Source of the DNA: Sciurus carolinensis
Lineage: Eukaryota > Chordata > Mammalia > Rodentia > Sciuridae
DNA length: 64,000 nucleotides
Assembly: GCF_902686445.1 (NCBI RefSeq)
Contig: NC_062213.1
Coordinates: 10,374,741 to 10,438,740, forward strand
Reading direction: 5' to 3'
The notes beneath the pieces are model-generated. The model was not told where the DNA came from. It saw nothing but the letters and a program-made list of their open reading frames with translations, and made no database searches. Within the stretch, counting starts at the first letter, position 1, and every line of letters begins with the position of its first letter. Positions 23,001 through 33,789 of the stretch are shown here, piece by piece. Position numbers and translations under genes: made by a program.

Positions 23001-23499
23001 CACACCCTGAGCAGCGCTGGCCCAGGCTCAACCTTGCCTCTAAGGCTTGGGGGGACATCACTGTCCTAAGGAAAAGGCACATGGTGTCTGTGGTATAACA
23101 CAGAGTAAAGTGCTCAGCATCAATCTCTATTCCAAATTTGTCCTATAGCGTTAATTATACTATTGTCCACAGGGCTGACGTGGCCATCCACCTACCACTG
23201 AATACATCTGGTGCCTAATGCATGTAAACACCCCACTCCCCAGCTTTCTCCTCCCACAAGCTGCACACCACTGGATGCCGCTCTGTTCTCCTTCCGGTCT
23301 TCCTGGAATCCAGGCTTTGCCAGCAAATGAAGGAATTGCATGGCTTCTCCCCTGTTAAGAACTCTCGGACCCTTAACCCTGATGACCATGCCCATGGGGC
23401 TCTGGGTGGGCATTCCTCACCCTGGTCCCCTCTCAACCGCTGAACAACTGCACCACACAGGCGGTTTCTGCTCCTCCTGGAGCGTAACCATCTCTCTTC
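20061..23499. other. Long unique stretch, GC-rich in the middle
   Basis: About 3.4 kb with no recognised repeat family. From 21540 to 21780 the + strand is strongly pyrimidine-rich (many TCC/CCT units). This makes long glycine/arginine- or serine/proline-rich open frames on both strands, including one of 262 codons at 21516-22304 (-). The composition is that of a skewed simple sequence, with no domain, so I do not call a gene. Confidence 0.5.
21998..22027. repeat. 15-base tandem duplication
   Basis: GGCAGCCCTGTGCCA occurs twice without a mismatch at 21998-22012 and 22013-22027. Confidence 0.9.
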
Positions 23500-23875
23500 C
23501 GCCTTCAGATCTCATCGCCAGCTCTTCCCCTGCCTGGAACATGCTTGCTTCGGATCTTCTTTTGTCTGGCTCCTGGGACCCTCAGCTCCAGCTTAAATGC
23601 CACCTCTATCACCAGGTCTTCTTTGACCACCCAAGTTAAAGAAGCTCACCCTTCTCAATTGTAGCTCCCTGGCACATTTTCCTAGAATTTTTTTTCTCTC
23701 TGAAATTATTTGAATATCTACTTATTGCTGGTGGCTTCTCGTTCCCCCACAATGCTGTGAATGCCACAGGACCAGAGACTTAGCTTCTCTTATCCACTTT
23801 TGCATCCCCAGCACTTTGAACTGGGCCTGACTCACCTTGGGTGCTCAGTAAGTTGAACTGAATAAAGAAATGGAT
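23500..23875 (+). repeat. L2 LINE 3' end
   Basis: 'cttcccctgcctggaacatg', 'ccagcttaaatgccacctct', 'aggtcttctttgaccaccca', 'tgctgtgaatgccacaggac' and 'ggtgctcagtaagttgaact' follow the L2 3' end in order, up to the TGAA-rich terminus. Confidence 0.8.
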
Positions 23876-23969
23876 ATCTATTAATACTCTTATCCTACTT
23901 ATTAATTCCTTAAGGAATTTGTCATATTTTCTCAGATCCATGTTCTCCCTGAGCCTCATAACAATCATA

Positions 23970-24105
23970 TCAAGTATATATGCATGTATATGCACGTAAA
24001 TGTATGCATATGCATTAAACCTTATATATATGTATATACACATGCACATGTGTGTCTATATGTATTTATATACATATGTACTTATACATGTGGTGCATAT
24101 GGATA
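23970..24105. repeat. Alternating purine-pyrimidine AT/GT/CA stretch
   Basis: TATATGCATGTATATGCACG and similar units continue to about 24105. Mostly alternating purine and pyrimidine with several near-palindromes, a degenerate dinucleotide microsatellite. Confidence 0.8.
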
Positions 24106-24982
24106 GGCTTCTGTGTCTCATCATCAACAGAGCATGTAATAACATCTCCACTTTGCAGCTGTGAACTCAGATGAAGGAGTCCCATGTCTGCCTAGGTGTG
24201 AGGATTTTTTCTGTTCCTCCCAGTGATTGAAAAGAAGTAGCAAGAGAAAATCAGCCAATGGCCCTGTTGCCTGTTACAGCAAAATCCAAACCTGAAGCCT
24301 GGCCGTTTCCCAGTTGCGGCCAGAGACCATGAGATGAGAAATGACCAAGGGCAAGAAGAGACCGGGTGATCCATTTCCTCATCTGTAAAATCACATTCCT
24401 GATGACTGACTGCCCAGGCTGCTATGAGGGACAGTGAGCTAGTGGTCTTGACATTGATACGAGGAGAATGCTGCTGGTCTTCCAATACTGATTGAAATGG
24501 CCAACAGTGCATCCTATTTCAGATTCTGCACCGCTCTGGACTGTGTCCCCCAGAATTGGGAAAGTGGGGAAACGCTAGGCCAGCACCTTTCCCACATGTG
24601 ATCCTAGGAATCCAGGAAGGTGGGCATTCTTATCCACTGTCTGTGCAACAGAGCCTTTTGTCAGACAGCCTGTGGAATTCTCAGAAAAAAATTCTTAAAT
24701 GTGTAAAATAAAATTGATAGGATTACAAAGGAAGCTAATTATACTGAAATATAGCTAGAAAAAATTTAATGTGCAATAGTAAGATAATTGCATCTTTATT
24801 AACACATTAGATAACAAGATCCAGCAACAGATCTAATAGCTGCAGTAATTGCAAAGTCGTGAAGAGTGTAAAAGTTATTTCGAGCTACCCTGTGACTCCC
24901 ATTGGTGACAAAGTCACAGGTGCTATTAATACTACTGTGATGTGCCCACATTCATAGCTGAAGGAATGGTGAAGTTCAACTA
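24106..24982. other. Unique DNA with a short MIR piece and an A/T-rich block
   Basis: 24375-24450 includes MIR-like 'atttcctcatctgtaaaatc'. 24690-24960 is A/T-rich, shows no repeat family, and contains TAATTA-type and other homeodomain-like words (see findings). Confidence 0.45.
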
Positions 24983-25012
24983 GAGCAGGGTCAGCAACTT
25001 ACTTCCGCATGT
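24983..25012 (+). repeat. Left end of an old DNA element, split by an LTR
   Basis: 'gagcagggtcagcaacttac' matches the start of the common element whose other end reads 'gtttgccgacccctg' in its consensus. The rest continues at 25728. Confidence 0.45.
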
Positions 25013-25727
25013 GTAGGGTAGAAACAAAGGCTGCTCCTCCCACTCAGTTCTCAGTCCTTGGCACTCCTGAGACAGGTGTGTGACATTTCCCCTATTGGCC
25101 ACTCCTGGCAGCAGTTGGGTGTCCTACAGTCTCACTCAGTTCTGGTCCTGTCTGCCTGAACACGGTGTCGGGTCCCACAGACTGAGTGCTCAGTCCCACA
25201 AGCTGCCTGCATCAAATGCCAGTCTCAAGCAGTGGTTCCCAGGATGCCCACAACTCAGTCCAACTTGGCTATCCATCCAGGGCCCCCTAGATGCCTGCTT
25301 TGATTCCATAACTTTCTAGAGCAGCTCATGAACCCAGGAGGAGTTTGATTTTGTTCGCCAGCACAGGAGCTCGGTGAGTCCTGGAGTTTGGGGACTCTGA
25401 AAAGGCTTTATCACAGAGGCATCCCAGGAGAGATGACAGGGCTGAAAATTCCATGCTCTAATCGTGGCTTGATTCCTGGTGACCAGCCCCCATCCAGGAG
25501 CCCAGCAACTGTTGCCTCATTAGAAGAGAAGACACATCTCCCTGGAAACCCCAAGGGACCAGGAGCTGTGCCAGCAAACCTGGTCAAAGACCCAGCAGAA
25601 CAAAAGTTGTTCCCAGTACCCCTACTGCTCATGAAATTCCAAGGGTTTTAAAAGCAAAGTTCTATGCCACGGGCCAGGGACCAGGCACCAAGAACAAACT
25701 ATTTATTTATTATTGTAAATCACAAAC
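25013..25727. repeat. ERVL-like LTR inserted into the DNA element
   Basis: Landmarks shared with ERVL/MLT2-type LTRs in my memory: 'ggctatccatccagggcccc', 'actttctagagcagctcatg', 'gcttgattcctggtgaccag', 'aaattccaagggttttaaaa' and a 3' A/T-rich 'actatttatttattattgta'. Exact family and orientation are not certain. It separates 24983-25012 from 25728-25965. An open frame of 87 codons inside (25388-25651) has no retroviral similarity I recognise. Confidence 0.55.
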
Positions 25728-25965
25728 AGCCAGACAATAAATATTTTTTTACCTTTCAGGTATTTGTGCTGAATTCACAGTCTTTGTTGCAACTACTTGA
25801 TTTCCTGCTCTTGTAGCAAGAAACAGCCATAGGAAAGATGTAAATGAACGAGTGTGACTGAGTTTCAATAACATGGTACTATTTTATTTATAAAAGCAGG
25901 CAGCAGGGATGAATTTGGCCCATGGCCTATAGTTTACTGGTGCCTGAATTGGAGACCAGTGAAAA
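25728..25965 (+). repeat. Right part of the split DNA element
   Basis: 'gccagacaataaatattttt', 'gttgcaactacttgatttcc', 'aagaaacagccataggaaag', 'actattttatttataaaagc' and 'aggcagcagggatgaatttg' follow a widespread mammalian element of MER type (probably a non-autonomous hAT). The same family recurs at 32250-32755. Confidence 0.6.
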
Positions 25966-26374
25966 TAAATCATTTTCTGCTGCCCAAGGTCTTAGGCCAC
26001 AGAAATTTTATCCATACATTCATTGGGAGAAAGGGGCCTATGGACCTAAATTTTAAAACCTTAACTATTCATATAACTGAAGAATATATAATCAAATAAA
26101 TTTAGATTATATTGCAGATACAATCCAGAGATAGTACCCATGGGCATATCAAAAGTTCGAAGACATAAAAAGTCCCTCATTCAACCTTATTAACTTCATG
26201 TAACCTCATCTTTCCTCACATATATGATCACAGGCTTTTTTTTTTTTTCTCTTGGGATGCTCCTATTTTAATTCCATGAATCATACTTTGGAAATACTGA
26301 TTTAAAGCAATATCTTCTAATAAATATCCACGTTTTATAACGATTGTCCTCCTGACCAATAGGGGGTGTGTGTG
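25966..26374. other. Unique A/T-rich DNA
   Basis: Contains a T run at 26237-26249 and no recognised repeat family. Confidence 0.45.
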
Positions 26375-26735
26375 TGTTTAAAAATATTTATCTTAAATAA
26401 TTGGCTTATGCAGTTATGGGACTGCTGAGTTCCCAGTCTGCAGGGTGGGAAGAGGGGATGTTACAGGGGAAGTCTGAGCCATCTGCCCTGGGATTTCCCT
26501 TGCTTAAGGAGGTCATTCTTATTGCACTCAAACCTTTAACTGATTGGGGAAGACCCCCCCACACACACACACACACACACACTGTGGAAGACAGTCTGCT
26601 TTACTCAAAGTCTACTAATTTAAATGTAAATCTCATACAATATACACACATAGAAATATCCAGAACAACATTAGACCACACATCTAGCGCTGTGTCTCCA
26701 CCAGGTTGATACAGAAAATTAACCATTACAAGCAC
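26375..26735. repeat. Old LTR-like repeat with an internal (CA)n
   Basis: 'aaataattggcttatgcagt', 'agtctgctttactcaaagtc' and 'cagaaaattaaccattacaa' match a common old mammalian repeat whose name I cannot fix (LTR-like). An (AC)n tract lies at 26561-26582, preceded by a C run. Confidence 0.45.
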
Positions 26736-27384
26736 TCTAAGTCTAAAGGGGGAGTGACTCTTGAAGGTCCCATGGCCACTTGATGCCAGAGTTGTCACCA
26801 GAATTCAGGAGTCTTGAAGGACTGACGTTCTTGGGATTCCACATCTCCCGACTGTGCTCCATGCTGGTGTGTGATGGTCATTCCTGAGTTGTCAAGATTA
26901 AGGGGCTGCGGGAACTGGCAGGTCTGGTGAGGCCCCTGCGGGCATGTGGGAACGTGTAGTTGTGGAGGAAAGCTGGCCTGGCTGACAGTCAGGCTGCACT
27001 GAGGACCTCGAGTCTCCCGAGCTCCTGGCCACCAGCCCTTCTCAGATGGAATTCCTGCCGGGCTGGGACTTGCTGTGGACTGAGGCTGACTTGGAGAGTA
27101 AGCGAGGTGCACTGACCGGGGAGGCAGTTGATGGGGCTGCCTAACCAAGGGTGTCCGTTTCTAAATGTGGCCGTGTGCAGGCTTCATGAGTGGTCTCCAA
27201 GGGCCATGTGCTTTGCTGCTGGCTTAACAGGCCAGCTGGGATGTGGACAGTCACCACTGCAGCTCTCAGAGCATCCAGAGAGGAATGGGTGGAGCAGAAA
27301 CCCAGATCTAGAGGACCCTAAACTCATGGCAGCCACCCCCACAGCGACCACTGAACAGTTCAACTTGCTAAGGACTCATTTTGA
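26736..27384. other. Unique GC-rich DNA, no gene seen
   Basis: Two open frames of about 110 codons on opposite strands have no family match. Confidence 0.45.
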
Positions 27385-27530
27385 TCCTCCAGCTCAGGGC
27401 TTCTCAACCCTGACTGCACAGTGGAATCCCCGGGGGAGTTTTAAATCCTGATGTCCAGACCACAGCACAGACCAAACCAACCAGAGTCTCTGGTGTTTGG
27501 GCTACGAACACCAGTGGTTTGATAAAGGCA
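27385..27530 (+). repeat. MER5-like hAT element fragment
   Basis: 'gcttctcaaccctgactgca', 'gtggaatccccgggggagtt' and 'tgatgtccagaccacagcac' follow the MER5-type non-autonomous hAT element from its left end. Confidence 0.7.
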
Positions 27531-27647
27531 CTCACCCTCAGTGAAGGCTAGGGACCAGGGCTCTAGCTCATAGGGAGGCCAGAGAACCTCTATTTTTAGT
27601 AAACACATAGTTCTTAAGGAAGGGGTAATTCAGACTCATAATCCACA

Positions 27648-27730
27648 GCAGGATTTCTCAAACTTGAACGTGCACAGGACTTCCATAGGTCTCATCAAAA
27701 CCAGATTCCAGTTCCCAGGTCCGCAGGGAC
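27648..27730 (+). repeat. Second MER5-like hAT fragment
   Basis: 'gatttctcaaacttgaacgt' and 'catcaaaaccagattccagt' match the left end of a second MER5-type element in the same orientation. Confidence 0.6.
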
Positions 27731-28036
27731 TGCCATGCTGCTGCCACTGGCCCTCAGGACACACTCTGGGCTATAAGGGTGCCGATCTTATTACCAGCTT
27801 AGGCCAGAGCACCCAGAGTCCCCATGATCCACATCCTTTCGTTCCATCAAACTATGTTCAGTGGATCTGGCTCCAATGTCCTGTCCCACCTACACCAAAA
27901 GAAACCATGGTGTGAAAGGTGAGGGCTGATCTCACTGCCTCATGGGAAGCTGCTCTTTTAGGTGGAAGTGGAGGAGACTTGTTTCCAACAGACACCGGTA
28001 GACATCTCCTGTGGGCAATCATGACGCAAGATTGGT
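27731..28036. other. Unique DNA, no gene seen
   Basis: Short unique interval between the MER5-like pieces and the polypyrimidine tract. Confidence 0.45.
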
Positions 28037-28178
28037 CCCCTTCCTTCCCTCCCTCCCTCCCTCCTTCCTTCCCCTCCCGCTTCCCTTCCCTTTTCTTTCC
28101 TTCTTTCTCCCCTTCCCTCCTCTCCCCTCCCCCTCCCCACCCCTCCCCTTCCCTGCCCTTCCCTGCCCTCCTTCCTGC
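28037..28178. repeat. Long polypyrimidine (CCTT/CCCT)n tract
   Basis: About 140 bases in which nearly every + strand base is C or T, mostly CCTT, CCCT and CTTT units with a few G. The open frames on both strands here (Pro/Ser/Phe or Gly/Arg/Glu rich) are products of the repeat. Confidence 0.95.
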
Positions 28179-29156
28179 ACTCCTGCTTTGGCTATAGTAA
28201 ACACAGAATAAAATTACACTCTAAATCAGGAATGGTATTGGGACTTATGTCTCTACCTTTGTGAAACAAACTTTTCTTTGGTCTTGTCATCCTACGTGAA
28301 AGCAATATATTTGACATGGCTCAGCTATACATTTCCGGAGTACAGAAAGAAAATTCTCCATGAACTCAGAAGCCATAGGCTGCGGTGGAAATCTCACTGA
28401 GGACACGTGGGTTCAGAGTGATCATGTCCTCCTGACTTGTCAAGTCCTGCTCTGGGGCCTTGAGCCAGTTCTACCTGTCACAGGGCTGCTGCCCCTGTGC
28501 TGCAGGGCTGGAGGAGAGGTGCTGGTAGGACATCAGACAGGAAGTAGAGAAGCAGAGGAGAGGGAGGAACAGAGCATGGAGGCAGAGCTATCAGCACAAG
28601 AAGAAAAACAACAACAACACAACAGTCGAAAAACCTTTGTCCACACTGGTTTCCAAACAGCAAGATTCAGTCCAGGCCAGGGGGCTGCAGCTCCAGGGGG
28701 GTCTCCAGCTCCGTGCAGGCAGGAGCTGAGGTGGCCGGGGCTCTGGGGCCTGTCCTTTGGAGATTGTCAGCAGGACTCCTCCAACTTCAGTCTGTGAATC
28801 TGAGACTCGCCCATCTGCTCCCTTGGGCTCCTGCTCAGAGGGCGTTTTTGCATGTGTTGACGAAAATTATCTCTTGACATGTAGAAGGTTAGTAATTTTT
28901 AGATTTTGGGAAAAGACGCTCAAAAATCTGTCTCCCCAGCCGGTCTTCCCTTCCCACCTCCTCTTCTGGGCCCTCCCTCCAATTCATTTGGCATCGTCTG
29001 GGTTCTTTCTCTAAGAACCTTTAGGATTTCCTTTGAAGATTTGAGTGCCTAGCTGCCCCTTGTATTTGTAAAGTTCAGCATGATCTAAATTTATTCCAGG
29101 ACTGAACAAACACTGAATAAACTTGTCTCCACCAGATGTTGGGAAGAAAAGAAGAC
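28179..29156. other. Unique DNA, no gene seen
   Basis: The + strand frame at 28360-28797 (145 codons) has no known domain, no splice context and a C-terminal half made of simple composition. Not called. Confidence 0.45.
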
Positions 29157-29330
29157 TGGGAGTAGAAAGAGGACTGGATTTGAGTCCAGAGTCCTGAGTC
29201 TGAATTTGCTTAAAAGCTGTGTGATTTGGGGAAAGTTGTTTGACATCTCTGAGTCCCAGGTTTTACATCTGTGAAACGAGGTTGATGACATCCCCCTGAG
29301 AAGTTGCAAACTTAGAGTAGGAAACACAAA
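29157..29330 (+). repeat. MIR SINE
   Basis: 'ggactggatttgagtccaga', 'aaaagctgtgtgatttgggg', 'atctctgagtcccaggtttt' and 'acatctgtgaaacgaggttg' follow the MIR consensus. Confidence 0.8.
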
Positions 29331-29331
29331 G

Positions 29332-29600
29332 GAGTGTTCTCGCTCATATACGGAAGCTAAAAATCTTGACCTCATAGAATTAGACACTAGAATAGAGTCC
29401 ACTAGAGGCGGGAGTGTAGAGGGGAGGGGATGCAGAGAGGCTGGGTCATGGGCAATGCGCTATAGTGAGGCAGAAGAAGGAAGTCCTGTGCTCGGTGGCA
29501 CAGCGGGTTGGTGGTCCACGAGAAGCCGTGATACAATTTGCATGATGTTTCCAAAGTGGAGAGCGCAAGGCTTTGGGTATGTAAGTGCAGCTGCTAGCAT
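29332..29600 (+). repeat. Old L1 3' UTR fragment
   Basis: 'gttctcgctcatatacggaa', 'tgacctcatagaattagaca' and 'actagaatagagtccactag' match the start of an old L1 3' UTR, which then fades out. Confidence 0.55.
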
Positions 29601-30474
29601 CAGTTTCACTTCTACAAATAAACTACAGAAGTAAATAAAATGGAGTTCTTTCCTGGGCTGATTCACGTGGCTAAAGAACAGTCGTAGGATTGAAGCCCTG
29701 TCTACGGTCCCTACCCTTGGGGCTGCTGCAGATCAGAAGCGCACAGGGGCCCGGTGCAGAGGCAGCCCCTAGGTGCAGTCAGAGCAGTAGTGTTTTAGTT
29801 TAGTGTTTAGGTCCAGTAGGTGGCTCCAAAGTGGGCACCGCGCCCAACAGTAAACAGACGCAGAACGTGCCACAGACTCTCATAAGGAGCCTGCAAGGCG
29901 TGTGTTGGGCCTTGGGCGGATAAATGACCTCACAGCCCTTTCTAGCTCCCAAAGCCTGGAACTTTGGCTTCGCTGACCCTCAGGGGGAGAGCTGGCGGGA
30001 AAACAGCCGTGCTTGAAATCCCACCTGGGCCACTTATGGCTCCCCTGAGGGATCGATCAGGAACGCGCGGAGCTTGCGTCTGTTTGATTGGAATGGGCAT
30101 GTCCACAAGGAGAGCGGGCACACACTCGCACTGGTGCTGTTTTCTAGTTTAGAGGGCAGTTCCCTGGCCGTCCTTCTCCCTGCCCTCGTCCGCTCGTTCC
30201 ATGGATATTTGGGCAAAGAGAAATTGGACACTTACTCTGCCCTCCACAAATGTCATTCCCAAATCATCAGAAAAATGAAAACAGCCCACATCCTGATTCT
30301 GCTTACAATCCTCTGGTGAGGATTTCCTCTCCCGGTTAAGCTCTCCCCCCGTCTCAGCAGGTACCCTTCTGCCTGGGGTGGGTCTGGCCCCCTCAGCCTC
30401 TTCTTCCTCTCTGCCCAGCTCCCTCCACTCCAGCTAAATGGGCGTCTCTGCTTTCCCCCAGCAGCTCTGTGCTC
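29601..30474. other. Unique DNA containing a CTCF-like motif
   Basis: No gene recognised. The motif at 29813-29826 is listed separately. Confidence 0.45.
29813..29826 (+). promoter_or_regulatory. Candidate CTCF-binding motif
   Basis: CCAGTAGGTGGCTC matches the vertebrate CTCF core (CCASYAGRKGGCRS) at 13 of 14 positions. The sequence alone cannot show binding. Confidence 0.4.
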
Positions 30475-30765
30475 TGCTCTGAGCCTCAGGGCTCCTGCCT
30501 GGGGACACCCTTCCCACCGTCACCCACCCCAGCACTCTGGAGGCTGACTTTGGCCCCTCCCTCAGGTTCCAGAGTCACGTCTTACCTCAGTAGCTGAGCA
30601 CCCGTCAGCTCCCAGCTGAGCACTTCACAGTTTGCACTTATTTATTTGTTGACACATCTGTCTGCCACTGGAGGTCAAGTGCCTTGAAGACAGCGTGTCC
30701 CCAGCCTGACACTGCACAGCACATTAGATGCCATCGGTATTTGAGGAATGAATGAAACAGAGCCT
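30475..30765 (+). repeat. L2 LINE 3' end
   Basis: 'cacttatttatttgttgaca', 'aggtcaagtgccttgaagac', 'tccccagcctgacactgcac' and 'atttgaggaatgaatgaaac' follow the L2 3' end to its TGAA-rich terminus. Confidence 0.72.
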
Positions 30766-32111
30766 GCCTTAGCAGGAGGGAGATAGGCAGAGGTCAGGGA
30801 GCAGCCGACCTTTGGTGTCAGCAGTTACTCTCACACTCAGAACCCACCTGCCAGGGCACTCAGCTCTCGGCCTGAACACAACAGCGCCCAGACATTTCCA
30901 CTCTTCCTTCTGACTCAACGGTGGCTGCAGAAACGGTGGCCGACTTAAGTCATGTGGACCCTCCACTGACCACGCCTGAACTCCAGCCTCACCTTGCAGG
31001 CAGCCACCCTTCAGAGTCCCAAGAGCTGCTGACCAACAGCACCAGCGGCTGGGGTAGGAAAGGGCTGGGAACTTCCAGGGGTGTGAGCCAGCTCTGTCCT
31101 AGCAACAGCAGGCATCCTGCGTATGCTACTCTCTCCACGTTGCAGCTGGAAGCTCGGTTGGATCAGGTGCAAGGCCCAAGGCAGTTCCCAAGGCTGATGA
31201 GACATGAACCAGGCCAGCTTCCGGCGAGGACAGCAAAGCCCGGGTCTCTTCCAATCCCTCCTGCTGACAGCATGAGTCACAGTCCTGTGTTGGCAGGTTT
31301 TCATCTTTGACTCGGTTGGGTGCAGGGAATCACTGAGCCTCCTTTTCCCCATCTGAAAGAGGGAAGGTAAATCAGCATTCTGGGGCGGGGGGGACTCTGC
31401 AGAGAAGAGAGACAGTGGGAATAATTTTATTTATGGAATGCTTTCATTGTACAATTACTACATTCATTTGCAAGTTTTACTTTTCCAAATTGATTTGTGA
31501 TGACCACAAGCCAGTACGACAACATTACTCAGTTCAGGAGCACAAGGCAGAGTGAAGGGCGGGAGATCTCGGTGGACAGGGTAGATCAAGGGAAGTTACT
31601 AGAAGTGAGACACCGGCAGCTGTGGGCACCCAGGAAAGGAGCTGAGCTGCCGAGATCCCAAGAGATACAACAAAATTAAATAATGCAGAGCAGGTCATAA
31701 GGGAGGCCCGTGTTCTTCTTGGCTCTAACTAACAAAACACATGGGAGCTCCTATTTTAGGACATGCCTGTTGAGCCCTCTGGTCGGCCACTCCTCATGCT
31801 GGGTTTAGACGATGTCAGTGGCACTGGAGACCTTCACCCCCTCCAGTGCCAGGTCCGGGGGCAGTGGCCCTTCGTTGGGGTGTGCAGACCCCTCAGGGGT
31901 TGGTGGATATAATACAAATTTGATGACAGCAGTGAGGGGGTCCACGTTGTCCTTTTTGTACCAGGAGTACCTAGAAGAGTTAGCTTTGCTTGTCATCAGG
32001 ACACGAGACACTTTGAAATCTAGAATCCAGTCACCCCTGATCTTTACTTGGTCACTAAGTGGTTCACAAATCATAGCAGCATGATTGCCAGGACCAGCCC
32101 TTCTCCAAGTT
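30766..32111. other. Unique DNA, no gene seen
   Basis: Overlapping open frames of 90-129 codons on both strands. A short MIR-like phrase near 31345 ('ttttccccatctgaaagagg'). Confidence 0.45.
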
Positions 32112-32205
32112 AATGTGCAGACTGCAGACAAATCTCTTGGGGAACTTGTTGCAAAGAGTAGTCTTGGGTCCCGTCCCAGATATTCAAATTTACTAGGAAT
32201 GAATA
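32112..32205 (+). repeat. Weak MER5-like hAT fragment
   Basis: 'aatctcttggggaacttgtt' and 'ttgggtcccgtcccagatat' resemble the MER5 interior. Confidence 0.35.
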
Positions 32206-32249
32206 AATGAATGCATGAACTTTCTCTATTTAGAACTGAAAGGGCAAAG

Positions 32250-32301
32250 TTCAGGGGCTAACAAATAGTTTCTGTAAGAAAATATTTTGTAGGACTACTC
32301 T
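32250..32301 (+). repeat. Left part of a DNA element split by a B1-dID SINE
   Basis: 'caggggctaacaaatagttt' and 'ctgtaagaaaatattttgta' match the left side of the same element as 25728-25965. It breaks at about 32301. Confidence 0.6.
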
Positions 32302-32490
32302 CTCCAAGTGCCATGATACATGCCTGTCATCCCAGGAGGCAGAGGTAGGAGGATTGTAAATTTGAGGTCAGCCTGGGCAACTTAGTAAGACCCCGTCCCA
32401 AAATAAAATTGTTAAAAAGAACTGGGGATGTAGCTCAGGAGTAGAGTACTTTGCCTAGCATGTGCAAAGCTCTGGATTCAATCTCCAGTT
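32302..32490 (+). mobile_element. B1-dID composite SINE
   Basis: A 7SL/B1-like part ('catgcctgtcatcccaggag', 'gaggtcagcctgggcaactt', 'agtaagaccccgtcccaaaa') is followed by an ID-like tRNA part ('ctggggatgtagctcaggag', 'ttcaatctccagtt'). This is the dimeric arrangement described as B1-dID in sciurids, dormice and other rodents. It is followed by a long (TA)n tail rather than poly(A), and it lies inside an older DNA element. Confidence 0.88.
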
Positions 32491-32585
32491 AATATATATA
32501 TATATATATATATATCATATATAAATATTATATACATGATATATGTATTTAAAATATATATATGCATATGTGTATATATATTGGT
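32490..32585. repeat. (TA)n microsatellite grown from the SINE tail
   Basis: An almost pure TA run (about 32491-32515) followed by degenerate ATAT/TGTA words. It starts exactly where the SINE body ends. Confidence 0.92.
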
Positions 32586-32755
32586 GGGTCTCTGTTGCAG
32601 CTGCTCAATTGTACCTTTGTAACACCCAGGCAGTAACAGTTTATAGACAATGTTTAAAAGAACAGGCATGGTTGTGTCCCAATAAAACTTTATTTAAAAA
32701 ACAACAAGACTGGATTTGCCTTCATCTGAAGTTGCCAGCCTCTGGTTCAGACTAT
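32586..32755 (+). repeat. Right part of the split DNA element
   Basis: 'tctctgttgcagctgctcaa', 'acagtttatagacaatgttt', 'gttgtgtcccaataaaactt' and 'gttgccagcctctggttcag' follow the consensus to its right end. The left part is at 32250-32301. Confidence 0.7.
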
Positions 32756-33671
32756 ATTCTCCAAATGCAGGTACTGAGTCATAAGGCGGTGCAGCATCTT
32801 GTTCACATAAGAGTTAAAAGGAGGTGGAGTGGGGTCTGCCTTCTGTTATCAGCAGCTCTTGGAAGGACAGCCTCAGAGGAGTGTGTTGGAAGACAAAATG
32901 TGCCCGTGTCTGCAATAAAGAGCCTGTGGTGAGGACTCCCCACATATGGAGATTCTCTCTCATGTAGTAGGAAGCTGGAGAATTCTTAACTTGGTATTTT
33001 TAGAAAAACGGCCTTTTCCCAACCATCAGTTTCCAGTCTGGCAGTGTCCACACCCATTGCCAGAGTCAGAATGGAGGCATTTAAAGTTTTCTCTGATGAT
33101 TACTCAAGCAAAACTGAATAATAAAGTCTCCTTAAATCTTTTTTTTTTTTTTTCAGAAAAACCATAAAGCTTAGAAATCTAGGGAAGCTGCAGGTGTTAG
33201 CAAGAAAGGGAGAGGTTGGGGGAATAGTTCCCATAAAAAATAGGCCACTTGGAGCCTGCTCGACAAAGCCAAGCACTTTAGAGAGGTTGACCAACTGCAC
33301 AAGTGCTGCTGGGAGAGGTGAGGTCTGGATGGGAGGTGGCATCCACCCAATCTCCATGTGGACAGAATGCATGAGGACAGAATTTCAGTTCAGTGTTTTA
33401 TTGAGCTCTGGTCTGCATTGGCTCTTGCACAAAGCCTGGCTGTGATAAAGAACAGGAGTCAGAAGGAGAGAAGTATACCTGGGTCCCTGAGACTGGATTC
33501 TGGTCTTCAAGAGATCCACAGTCCACTGGGCAAGACAGATTCATCCCTTACTTAAGGTAATGCTACCTGCTGTGGCTAAGAGGTGACTCCTCTATGATAT
33601 AAAGTCCAGTTGGCAAGAGGGGTGTGGAGTTGGTGGTTAACAAGAGTAACAACAAATTAATGTGTTAAAAG
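32756..33671. other. Unique DNA, no gene seen
   Basis: Includes a T run near 33139-33153. An L2-like phrase may be present around 33395-33420 but is too weak to call. Confidence 0.45.
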
Positions 33672-33745
33672 CAACGGTTTTCAGAGTGTGTTCCTTAACC
33701 CAGTACACCAGCATCACTCCACGGAGGAGGAAAGATAGTCTGGTC
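33672..33745 (-). repeat. MER5-like hAT fragment
   Basis: 'acggttttcagagtgtgttc' and 'agtacaccagcatcactcc' match the MER5A end in reverse. Confidence 0.55.
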
Positions 33746-33789
33746 CACAAACAAGGTAGGCACAGCTGGGCATTCACATGCACAAAGAA

